A DNA stretch of 23,583 bases from Ettlia oleoabundans (Eukaryota; Chlorophyta; Chlorophyceae; Chlamydomonadales): positions 1 through 23,583 of the forward strand of contig JAAMXP010000890.1 in NCBI GenBank assembly GCA_019693395.1, given 5' to 3'. The position numbers and the translations under genes were made by a program. Shown piece by piece: positions 1 through 9,030 of the stretch. Position 1 is the first letter of the stretch, and each line of letters opens with the position of its first letter. Below the pieces are notes generated by a model that was given only the letters and a program-made list of their open reading frames with translations, searched no databases and was not told the DNA's origin.

Positions 1-190
1 GGGTGGGGGGGTGGGAATGGGGTAAAGCGGGGTTGAACAGCAGGCGGCATGGTGTTTATGGAGGGGGTTTGTTGGGTAAGGAGGGTGGCAACAAGACAAG
101 TGCGGGGAAGGGCAAACACGCATATGGGCATGTGTGAACCTTCGGTTTACATGGGGGCGTGACAAAATAGGCAGTACAGTCAGCACCCAC

Positions 191-890
191 CTGCGCCATG
201 AAGAGTGAGTCGTGGTATGCCCGGCTGACCATCCTCTTGCTGCTATAGCCCAGCTCCCTGCACCGCACGAGATAGAGGGATAGGGGCGTAAGCCGTTTGA
301 AAGGTGTAGTGCAGTTGGTGTGGTGCTGTTGTTATAGTGAGCAGGCTGATCGTGCGCTTGCTGCTGTAGCCCAGCTGCCTGCACATGGCAGAAACAAGAG
401 GGGAAGGGGCGTAAGCTGCTCGGAAGGCGAATGGCTGTGCGTGCGTGTGTGTGCAGCTGCTGCGGACACAAGGCAGGCGGGTGGGCGGGCGGCCAGGCGG
501 GCAAGCAAGCAGGCAGGTGTGTGGGTCATGTCGCAAAATGCCACTGCAGCCTGCAGCAGGTAAGCTCAGGCTCAGTGGCAAAGCTGCGGCTAAACGCTAA
601 AGGCCAACTCGCTTTACTGCTACCGCCGTCACCGCCTTTGGTGCTAACATAGCACGCAGGCAGGGAGGCAAGGTCACACCAAGCAGGAGGCCAGTAAAGC
701 ACAGCTGCGGCCCAATGCCACCTTGACTCACCCTACTGCTGCTGCCACCGCCTCCACCACCTCTGGTGCTGAGATGGCGGGTGGGTCCTGGTTGATGATG
801 TCCACGCTGTGCCGCACCTGATACGAGGTAGGGAAGGCAAAGGGAGAGGACAAGGAAGCAAGATTCAGATCTCGATTACCACACACATTA

Positions 891-973
<83 letters not shown>

Positions 974-3900
974 ACGACGCAACTCTGAACGGGAGTGGCA
1001 GAAACTAGCAGCAAACCAATGAGAACAAGATGCAGCTTGCAAAGAAACTTGGGTTGGGCAGCGAGGAAAAGTAACTCGAGAAGAAGCAGCTTTATGATAA
1101 GGCGACCAGGTTTGCCAGGCTGCTGCCTTTTCTCCCACGGTGGTTCCATTTACATCCCCATCCCGCTGCCAAACTGCCCCCATCGCTGCATTGTCGTCAG
1201 GCAGCACCCAATAAGTCCCGCCACCGCTGCCTACCTTGCGCCGTGCTGCTATTCTGGCCGCCTCTGCGCGTATGCTGTCCACCACCCCGTCCCGCCGCTC
1301 CTTGTCAATGTCGCGCACATCGATCTCCAACGTGGCGTCACGGGGCACTGCACAGAGAGAGGTAGGGGAGGAAAGTGGGGTCAAGTGTTTGTGTTCTCAA
1401 AACGTCAGTGGCCTGGAATGCTTCGTCCAATGAGGCACTGTACAGAGGGAGGCAGGCCAGGCAGGTGGGGCAGAGTGCGCTGCATGCCAATGGACTGGCC
1501 TGTTGCGGCCCTGCTGTGCCGATGGGGCCCTGCTGTGCCCATGGCATCCACTTTTTGCCAACTTCCCAACCTTCATACCGTCCACTATGCTGTAAGGTGA
1601 AAACTCCAGTCCTCAAACAGCCCAGTGAGGTCACCAAGGTTTCCGGGAAGCACTGCACCTTGCGCCCTGCTTTTCCGGCTGCCCTGCCCTGCCCTTAACT
1701 ACGCTACCCCACCCCCTCGACACCACCCACCACCCACAACCCACCAGAGTTGACTGCGTTGTCTTAGCGCCCCACGCCCGAATTCCCCTGCTGCCCTGCA
1801 CCGCCCCGTCCTGCCATGCCGCGCCCCACCCTGCCTGCCCTAGCTGCCCCTTTCCTGCAAACCACACCACACCACACCACACTCACCAGAGTTGACTGCG
1901 TTGGGCTTGAAGTCCCAGTAGCCTGTGGTGCCAACCGTGTCGATTGCTCCTGCAGGGAAAAGCAAAAACGGGCCAAAAGGTGTAGGTGAAAGTCAGGTGT
2001 CGATGCTCCTGCTCGGGTACTAAGACAGCAGAGCCAACAGAGGCAGGTGAGAGCCAGGCAGGCGAGCCCGGGGCTGGGAAGGCGTTGTTGGCCAAGCTGC
2101 CCCCAGGGTATCCTGATGGGATTACCTGCATCCTGTACCGCCCTTTCCACGTGCAGCGCCAGCTCAGCGGCTGCCAGTGATGGTCCACAGGCAGAGGCGA
2201 GGCAGAGAAGCCAGCACAGTCATTCCACCCCACACACCCAACCGCACCCCAACCTTGCCCACCTCCCCACTGCGAGTACCGCCCCACTGCCTCCCCTGAG
2301 TGCCACACACCATCACAGCCCAAGATACACATTTCTCAGTGTTCTTGCAGGTGTAAGAATTTCAGTGAACTCAAGAACTCTACCTGCTTCCAGTACCGCC
2401 CTTTCCACGTGCAGCGCCAACTCAGCAGCTGCCAGCGAGGCATCGTTGCGCCATGGCATTAGCTGCGCCCCCGCGTGCCCCCCGTTGCCTGCACAGATAG
2501 AAATGAAGGGAAGGAAAGTAACAAGGGAGAGAGCTGGCAATGAGCCGTGATAAGCTATAAGGGCAAAGGTCCTGGCCCCTGGATGCTGAGCCCTGAGTCA
2601 ACCCCCTCACTGCCTCCATTTCCAGGCCCCCGCCATGCCCTGCTTACCTGCAAACTTGACCCTCAGAGCGGCTGGTGCCGCGATGGCGGTGACGATGCCG
2701 ATCTGCTTGCCCTCCTGCTCCAACAGGGGGCCCTGCAGAGTGCAGAGCAGGGCGGTTGCAGCAGCTTGGGTTGACTGATTGGTAGCTGTGGGTACTGTGT
2801 CAGCCTTGTAACTTTACAACAATACAAGAGACGCACACAGCAACAAACAACAATAAAAACGAACGGCGGCAGAGGCAAAACATCAAGCAGGCCTGCAAGG
2901 AGAGGAAACGAAGGAAGTAAACATAAGTTGAGATAGCAAAAGGACAACAGAACGGGGGGCAGACCTCGCCCACCTGCTCAATATGCAGCTCCACAAAGGC
3001 AGCCAGGTCAGCGGGGGTGCGCCTCGCTCCCCGCAGCATCTCAGCGTAGCTAGCAGCACCATATCCCGCTGCACAGTGCATAGTACGGTGGGTAGTACAT
3101 GTCAGTCTCAGGCAGCACCTTGGCATGTAGGGTGGGTTGGCTGCGTCTATAATGTAATCTGCGCTGTGCGTGGTGGGCAGGGCAACGTTGTGTGACGCGA
3201 GCGAGGTCTGTGCTATGTGCTGTGTGCCTGGGTTGGGCCAGGCGCTTGTGTACACATCCAAAGCAGGTGTGTGTGTGTGTTACAACTTTCCATAAAGCAG
3301 GAAGACATGTATACCGACATGCACCCCCTAAGTCTTCCCAGCGGAAGCTCAGGCTCAGTTTCTTCGTACCGGCGGTGGCTGCTTGCAGGTAAGAGGTACC
3401 GTTGTCGTCCCGCCTGCTGTCCAAGTACTTGGCATCCAGCACGCCTGAAAAGATGCATGGTGTTGGTTGGTGCCAGTCGGCTGCAGCAGCACAAGGGCTG
3501 ATATGCAGAGATGCATGATGTGTTCTGGTGCGGGTGGGTGGTGAGGTTGGGGACTGGGAATTGGGGTGGGGGGCCCATGCGTTGCTATAAAGGTAGTCGG
3601 CATCCAGCACGTCGTAAAAAAAGCATGGTGCGGTTTGGTGAGGGCGGGCTTTGGGGTGCGACTAGGGTTTGGAAATAGGTGGGCAGGTGCTATGTGGACT
3701 TGGCAGCAGCCCCGGCTGTGCACTTGCACTAGAGCCAAGGAAAACGGGATGCTATATACTACAGGAAGCCAACAGCATCGGCCTCGTTAGCCGAGTGTCC
3801 CAGCTGCCAGGCAGCCAGCGGGGCGACAGCATGCTCCAACTTGCCGTGAAGAGCCTTGCGTACAATCATGGCGGGGGTACAGTCATGGCAGTACACTCAC

Positions 3901-5159
3901 AACAGTACAACTTTTGGGCTCGAAAACACCTTATACAGAAGCTGCACAGCATGCGTCACCTACTATGGAGGCGTCTTGCTGTACCATCAAGGCATCAAAA
4001 TTCTGGCAGTTAGGATTTTGGGACGGTAAGCATCTAACATTCCACAGCATGCCTCACCCGCCATGGCCCGGCTGCCACTGCAGCTCAAAGCGAAGCGTGT
4101 CGGCTCCTCAGAAGTAAACATCACCACCTCTAGGGGCTTAGCCGGCACAAAGCCAGCCTCCTTTAGTGCCCTCAGTGCGGCGATACCGCCCACCACTCCT
4201 GCAGGGTTGGTGCCGCATAAACAGGCAGGCAGGCAGGCAGGCAGGAGGGCAGCGCTAAGGGTGACCAGGAACGGCAATGGAAAGGAAGCATAGGAGCATG
4301 GAATGATGGCTCAAGCGCAGCTACACAAACCACCAGGGCTGCTGTGCCGACTGCTGCGACTGCCGGAGCCTTAGCCGGCGCTGGTGGCACGCAGTCTTGA
4401 ACCCAGTGCAAGGGCTTGAAGCTGCGTGGTGGCTGGAGTTGATGTAGCAGCGGCAGTGGAAACTTACCCACGGTACCGTCATAGGCTCCCGCCAGCGGTA
4501 TGGCATCACAGTGGCTGCCAGTTGCCACAGAGGCAGCTGCTGGGTTGGCGCCAGGCAGCACGCCGTAGATGTTTCCCATGGTGTCTTCCCTTATGATTAG
4601 TCCCGCATCGCTCATCAGCTGCTTGATATACGCCCGAGCCTTCATGTCATTCTCTGTGACGAGCGCAAGAGGAACGGGGACGTTACGTTGAGACATAGGA
4701 GGGGAGGGAAGAGGAGGGAGGGAATATTCAGCTTGGGGGAAAGGTGAAGGATGAAGGGATGAGATGGGAGGCGGTACTTGGCTCATGCGCAAAGAACCAC
4801 AGCAGAGAGCAAGCCTACGAAGGCAGCTTGGCAGTCCATGGGGTCACAAACTGCGAATGAGCAAAAGCAACAGGTGAGAAATATGGAGGGCAGCAGCAGC
4901 AATGGGTCGTCGAGGGTGCAGCGCTGCCGCTGGCGGCACCACAACGGCGCACTGGCAAACCCTCACCTGTGAAGAGAATGCGGGCGACGGCGGGGTTTGG
5001 ATCATCGGAGAATGTCGCCAGATGCATCAGCTGGTCGACAATAGTCTGGCCATCGACATTCAGCTCTAGGGCGCGAGCCGCGAGTGGTGCCAGCCCTGCC
5101 AGGGCAAGCAGCGCAGCCCAAAGCAGTTGCAACCGTCTCGTATAGGGTGATGCGGCCAT
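191..5159 (-). CDS. UAH: Ureidoglycolate amidohydrolase, M20 metallopeptidase family (3' end off the left edge)
   Basis: Likely hydrolyses ureidoglycolate to glyoxylate, CO2 and ammonia, the last step of ureide (purine) breakdown; the plant enzyme is Mn-dependent and in the ER. Exons I resolve, all with GT-AG borders and matching phases: 5159-4967, 4653-4468, 4198-4058, 3444-3370, 3068-2974, 2732-2648, 2488-2384, 1949-1887, 1347-1235, 817-732, 257-191. Together they give 403 uninterrupted residues. Residues 1-30 form a signal peptide (two Arg, a Leu/Ala-rich core, then ARA before LELNVDG). M20 motifs are in order: ATGSHCDAIP (metal His112, Asp114), AYDGTVG (Asp123), FTSEEPTRF (catalytic Glu157, metal Glu158), VELHIEQ (His227), GNGGHAG (His263) and SRAYHDSLFMA (His396). 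The last motif and IDVRDID, INQDPPA match plant UAH better than allantoate amidohydrolase. About 50-70 C-terminal residues are missing because the window ends. Several introns carry decayed copies of exon edges (listed separately). Confidence 0.93.
344..417 (-). repeat. Echo of UAH exon 11 5' edge with its acceptor
   Basis: This stretch aligns with 223-296, shifted by 121 bases. It contains the polypyrimidine stretch, a CAG acceptor and the start of exon 11. Read in the gene's phase it gives QLGYSSKRTIS, against ELGYSSKRMVS in the real exon. The match then stops, so the YHDSLFMA catalytic part is absent. It lies in the intron before the real exon. Confidence 0.85.
582..650 (-). repeat. Echo of UAH exon 10 3' edge
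   Basis: This intronic stretch aligns with about 702-773, which holds the end of exon 10 (coding EVVEAVAAAVG) and its donor. The shared core is the CAG-like block GCTGCGGC, then the poly-Ala codons and the ggtgct end. The donor GT of the original has become GC in the copy. Confidence 0.7.
892..970. repeat. (CA)n microsatellite, about 39 units
   Basis: An uninterrupted CA/TG dinucleotide run lies inside the UAH intron between exons 9 and 10. On the minus strand it reads as GTGT, which explains a spurious Cys-Val open frame across it. A run this long should vary in length between strains. Confidence 0.97.
1422..1460 (-). repeat. Echo of UAH exon 9 5' edge with acceptor
   Basis: On the minus strand this reads CCCTCTGTACAGTGCC, against CTCTCTGTGCAGTGCC at the real exon 9 acceptor (1347 upward). 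The acceptor AG is kept. The copy lies in the intron before the exon. Confidence 0.6.
1742..1761 (-). repeat. Echo of UAH exon 8 3' edge, 20/20 identical
   Basis: Twenty bases are identical to 1884-1903, the last codons of exon 8 (coding NAVNS) and the first bases of its donor. The copy also keeps a GT at the donor position (GTGGGT rather than GTGAGT). Both copies are flanked on the left by CACC-rich sequence, so the duplicated unit was probably longer, about 142 bases. Confidence 0.8.
1861..1882. repeat. (ACCAC)n short tandem repeat
   Basis: About four ACCAC units lie immediately next to the donor of UAH exon 8, on the intron side. Confidence 0.8.
2122..2181 (-). repeat. Echo of UAH exon 7 3' edge with working-looking donor
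   Basis: About 60 bases align with 2381-2441, the end of exon 7 (coding LAAAELALHVERAVLEAG). The copy encodes nearly the same peptide, with QDAG in place of LEAG, and is followed by a GTAATC donor-like sequence. The middle 25 or so bases are identical. It lies in the intron after exon 7. Confidence 0.88.
3582..3642 (-). repeat. Echo of UAH exon 4 5' edge, acceptor lost
   Basis: The stretch aligns with about 3418-3475 around the start of exon 4. The real exon reads GVLDAKYLDS after a TTTTCAG acceptor. The copy reads DVLDADYLYS after a run of T, with the acceptor changed to ACG. It lies in the intron before exon 4. Confidence 0.8.
3943..3994 (-). repeat. Decayed echo of UAH exon 3 3' edge
   Basis: This aligns loosely with 4043-4095, the end of exon 3 (coding SGSRAMAG) and its donor. 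The GGTGAxGCATGCTGTG block past the donor is the best-kept part. It lies in the intron after exon 3. Confidence 0.6.
4221..4245. repeat. (GCAG)n tetranucleotide repeat
   Basis: About six GGCA units lie just inside the UAH intron upstream of exon 3. The reverse strand gives the CTGC-rich, pyrimidine-biased stretch that precedes the exon 3 acceptor. Confidence 0.9.
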
Positions 5160-5733
5160 GGTCAACCCTTCGGCACTGGATAGGGGACCATGCGATGGAT
5201 GAACCCTGTTGGTGTGCCCCGTCGCTGGCCGTGCAGGAATTATGAATCGCTCAACATCCACGCTAGATGACAGAATTGAGGAGACACACCAGAAGACGTA
5301 TCTCGCAGCTGACTTTGTGCTCTGACTTGAGTAGCCACGTGTCAAAGTGCTCCCTCACCGGCTTTAGAGTGCAGTGCACAGTCTTGCACCGCAGCAGTTT
5401 TCAGCATCGGGTGCCGCGCGGTTGTACCTTCTTTGGCAGGCATTCCCTGTCCTATCAATAATCAGTCGATAAGACAGCTATGAGCGCTGAGGTGCGGTTG
5501 AGGTGTTGCTTCAACGGCACGTTCATGCGTAGCTCAAATCCGCCTAAAGTGGTGCCACAGCCCCGGCACTATAGTTTTTTTGTTAGGGTATGTTCTTACT
5601 GCGCGGTGCGGTAAAGCGTGGCGGCAGCAGTTGCTCGCTTTTGGAAGGTCGTAGTCGAGTGCAAGTTTGCACCGTCGCCGGCTTCTGTGACAATGGGCTC
5701 CCAGGGTATGGTGTGTTGCTGCATTATCAGGCT
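5160..5733. promoter_or_regulatory. Divergent intergenic region between UAH and the methyltransferase
   Basis: The two genes start 574 bases apart on opposite strands, so both promoters and 5' UTRs should lie here. I see no dependable promoter motif. An AT-rich patch, TATAGTTTTTTTG, lies near 5571. The methyltransferase start is not unique: the frame stays open upstream of 5734, so part of this region could be coding or 5' UTR. Confidence 0.45.
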
Positions 5734-7546
5734 ATGAGCAAGGAAGCGGTCAAAGTCCAGACTGTGGATGGTTGGACCCAAGCGGCCGCACAGTATGCGG
5801 AATGGTGGGTGGGAGCTGGCCTGCCCGCCCAAGCGCCTGAGATTGCTGGCAGCATCACTGCCTGCTGCACACCTGCACACAGGCAACACGCATGCGCACC
5901 GCTTCTATCAAGAGGCAGAGGATAGGATGGATTCGCATTGACTTTTGCTTCACTGCTGCACTCCTGCCCTGCCCTGCAGGGTGATTGACCACAACCTGGT
6001 GGAAGGCCTCTTTGATGCCTTCAAGTCGATGCTAACGGCTGAGCTGCAGGGCAAGCCCGCGCCCGCATTCTTGACGTGGCTAGCGCCAGCGGTGGACCTG
6101 CAGCCACTCTGGCAGCGGCGCTGCCGCATGCCCAGGTCATCGCCACCGACATTGCTGCCCCCTACTTGGAGCTGGGTCGGGCCAGGGCGCAGCGCCTGGG
6201 CGTCACAAACATGAGCTGCGAGGTAGCAGACGGCGAGCAGCTCAGCAGCTTTGCTGATGCCAGCCTCGATGCAGTGACATGTTCCCTCGGACTTATGTTC
6301 ATGCCAAACCATGAAAAGGCGCTGGCCGAGTTCACGCGCGTGCTGAAGCCTGGGGGCATGCTGGCGCTGAGTGTGTGGGGCCCCGAGGAGCGCCTCCCGT
6401 TCTTCCAGGCCACCAAGCAGGTCGCCTCTGGTGAGTCAGATAGAAAGCAAAGAAAGAAAGAATACGCCCTTGGGCATGGCTTGAGGAAGCCAGCAGAGGA
6501 TCGGCCGGTGGTTCAGAGTTACATGCCACGCTTCGCCTCCCCGCGCTGAGATGCATGCATGATGGCGCACATGTCGGTTGGTTCGCCCAACCATATGTTG
6601 GAGCGTTTCCTGTACTACGTTGCAAGCCTAATCGGCGCTATCGACCGTTATCCCCAGTTCTGCCTGGTGCACACTTGCTGTGCTTGTATTTTTGCTGCAC
6701 ATATGCCGCAGGCTGCTTCCCACATTCTTCCCGCAGAGTATGATCCCGACCTGCCGGCAACGTTCACGGCCTGGCGGTTTGGCGACCCCACGGCGTTGTT
6801 GGCAGCTATGGCCGAAGTGGGGCTGCAGGACGTGCAGTGCAAGGAGTTGCAGGTAGTGAACGGGGATGTGGCGTGGCACGACATCTTGCCAAGAAATTTG
6901 CCTGCACATGCTTGTGCACATGCTTGTGTCTTACGTGCTGGCCCAATATGCTGGCCCAACACGTGGCCCTATGCGCGCCCATAGCAGGCATATCTAGATC
7001 GCATGCCCAATTGCTCGGGCTTATAGAATCCTCCATATTTTGGATGGGTCTGTGTCGCGAGTTCCGTTGCAGCTAGGCACACTAGGAACACGAAAAGCAA
7101 AAGCAAAGCAAGCACCAGATTTGCTTCTGTGCCCCATGTACACCTGCAGTTGGGTTTCTTCATGCCCAGCAAAATATGGTGGGAAATGGTGGTGAACACT
7201 CCGCTGCCTGTCAAAGTAAGCGCGGTAGGCACACACTTTGCCAAGTACGGCGCAACAAACAGTGTATGGTCACTGTGTATGTATGAGCGAAGCATGAGTG
7301 GGTGTTGTGGCCAAGGGTTTTCTGTGGCACGAGAAAATGGCAGGGAAGGAGTCGTGTACAAGCCCATTAGCAAGCTTCATGTGTACGGTTGCACATGCAT
7401 TGCAGGCTGCGGTGCAGAAGGCCCAGGCACAACGTCCTGGGGAGGATTTGTATGCCGAGGCGCGCCAGAAGCTGCATGACCTGTTGGCTGCTTGGGGCTG
7501 CATTACCCCTCAAGGTGATGTAAGGTCATGCAACAACGCCTGCTGA
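5734..7546 (+). CDS. Class I SAM-dependent methyltransferase (UbiE/Methyltransf_11-like), with a 1-base frame break
   Basis: Probably transfers a methyl group from S-adenosylmethionine to an unknown substrate. Exons: 5734-5804, 5980-6430, 6737-6852, 7150-7215, 7406-7546 (TGA at 7544), with phases that match. It starts MSKEAVKVQTVDGWTQAA. The Rossmann core is in exon 2: motif I RILDVASASGGPAATLA, motif II VIATDIAAPYLELGRARA, then CEVADGEQL, DASLDAVTCSLGLMFMPNH and the post-motif LKPGGMLALSVWG. Exon 4 carries the KIWWEMV helix seen near the end of such enzymes. Between ELQGKP and RILDVAS, around 6055-6066, the frame shifts by one base with no GT to allow an intron; one missing base would restore continuity. 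This is either an assembly error or a real mutation. Fold is sure, substrate unknown. The gene is head-to-head with UAH. Confidence 0.82.
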
Positions 7547-7810
7547 TTCATCACTGCCAGGAAGACGGGCTGAAGAGAGACAACAATTGCGCCAGTTGAT
7601 AACCAGGCAACGGACCCTCAAGAAAGGGGGCACCGATATACATTGTTGTGGGTACCTGCATCAGTACATACAGCGCTGGAGCCTGTATGAACTGCAGTGC
7701 TTGCCAGTGTAGTAGTAAGGTTTGTTTGTTGTTTGCATGACATCGTAAGTACCGTTGAGATTGTGAATATTCGGTCCAAGTAACGATGCGCATCACCAAG
7801 CCCTTGTCTG
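7547..7810. other. 3' flank of the methyltransferase, no gene seen
   Basis: I see no coding signal in this stretch. It probably holds the 3' UTR. I found no TGTAA, the usual green-algal polyadenylation signal, shortly after the stop codon. Confidence 0.4.
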
Positions 7811-8101
7811 GTCAAGCATGTTGACACACATTCCCTGGTCAGTCAACGGCATGCTTTTGTCCCTCTTTTAGTCAGCACTACACACCAGCATTCATGTTTT
7901 GACGCAGGTCAAGCATGTTGACACACATTCCTTGGTCAGTTAACGTTATGCTTTTGTCCCTCTTTCAGTCAGCACTACACACCAGCATTCATGTTTTGAC
8001 ACAGGTCAAGCATGTTGACACACATTCCTTGGTCAGTTAATGTTATGCTTTTGTCCCTCTTTCAGTCAGCACTACACACCAGCATCCATGTGTTGCCACA
8101 T
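7811..8101. repeat. Three 97-bp tandem repeats
   Basis: Units start at 7811, 7908 and 8005, a period of exactly 97. They differ at only a few positions; the third diverges at its end. Read on the plus strand, each unit begins GTCAAG. The first two end in CAG, so they meet at a CAG|GTCAAG junction like a splice-site pair. There is no open frame of note. Confidence 0.95.
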
Positions 8102-8221
8102 GTCTTCCAAGCTTGCAAAATATTGAGTGGCCATTACTAGCGCACCTTGAGCATTTTGATGCTTTCAAGAACTCGTACCCTTGTGCGACGTGGTGATCTT
8201 GATAAGATCTGAAAAAACCGA

Positions 8222-9030
8222 TGTGCATGCCGCCCCTGCATGATCACAGGTCAGTATTGATGCTCAATTGTTGCTTGAGAGTAGCGGGTTTGATGAGTCG
8301 TTCCTTTGCCAATTCGGTTGCTCACTCGGTAGTTCAGGAGCACGGTCGCTTGCCCATCCAGCAGGCTGAGCCCGACTGCATGATCACAGGTCAGTGTTGT
8401 TGCTCAATTGCCGCTTGACAGTAGCGGGTTTGATGAGTCGTTCCTTTGCTTAATCGGTTGCTCACTCGGTAGTGCAGGCGCACGCTCGCTTGCCCATCCA
8501 GCAGGCTGCACCCGCTGTCCACGCCGCCCCTGCAAGGCAACAGGTCAGTGTCGAGGTTCAGTTGCCTCTTGACTGTAGCGAGTGTATTGAGCCTTTCTTT
8601 TGCCTAATCGGTTTCTCACTCGGTAGTGTCAGCGCATGCTCGCTTGCCCATCCAGCAGGATGAGCTCGCTGCGCATGCTGCCCCTGCATGATCACACGTC
8701 AGTGTTGATGTTCATTTTGCAGCCCAACCATGACCACAGGTCAGTGTTGATGTTCATTTGCCGCTTGACTGTAGCGAGTGTGCTGAGCTGTTCTTTTGCC
8801 TTGTCAGGCTCACTCGCTAGTGCAGGCGCACGCTCGCTTGCCCAACCAGCAGGCTGAGCCCGCTGCCCATGCCGCGCAACCATGACCACAGGTCAGTGTT
8901 GATGTGCATTTGCTGCTTGACAGTAGCGAGTTTGATGAATCGTTCCTATGCCTACCTGTTTGCTCAATCGGTAGTGCCAGCGCACGCTCGCTTGCTCACC
9001 CAGCAGGCTGAGCCCGCTGCCCTCGCCGCG
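8222..9030. repeat. Tandem array of 140-154-bp units next to the MYND pseudogene
   Basis: The marker CAGGTCAGT, or a close variant, recurs at about 8247, 8387, 8541, 8695, 8737 and 8889. Spacings are 140, 154, 154, 42 and 152, so one unit is truncated. Each full unit also has a CTTGCCCATCCAGCAGG-like block. The last block, at 8988-9020, lies in the pseudogene, where on the minus strand it codes GSGLSLLG and runs into GTGAGC. The array therefore looks like repeated duplication of a coding edge and its flank. Confidence 0.9.

Noticed and set aside
1..190. Last UAH exon within the window
   Set aside because: The expected GMIFIPCYKGYSHKPEE-like C-terminal motif is not found in any minus-strand frame here, so it must be outside.
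243..581. The exon 11 copy as a true mutually exclusive exon
   Set aside because: It lacks the YHDSLFMA part, has no matching donor, and its frame runs on until a TAG in the real exon region.
865..1384. Open frames with long Cys-Val runs on the minus strand
   Set aside because: They are the CA microsatellite read in different frames, inside a UAH intron.
3787..3870. Possible extra UAH exon, MIVRKALHGKLEHAVAPL on the minus strand
   Set aside because: Exons 3 and 4 already join in phase with sequence matching plant UAH, and this frame has no clear acceptor.
7811..9030. CRISPR array or transposon
   Set aside because: Units are directly adjacent with no unique spacers, the DNA is eukaryotic, and no transposase or terminal inverted repeats are visible.
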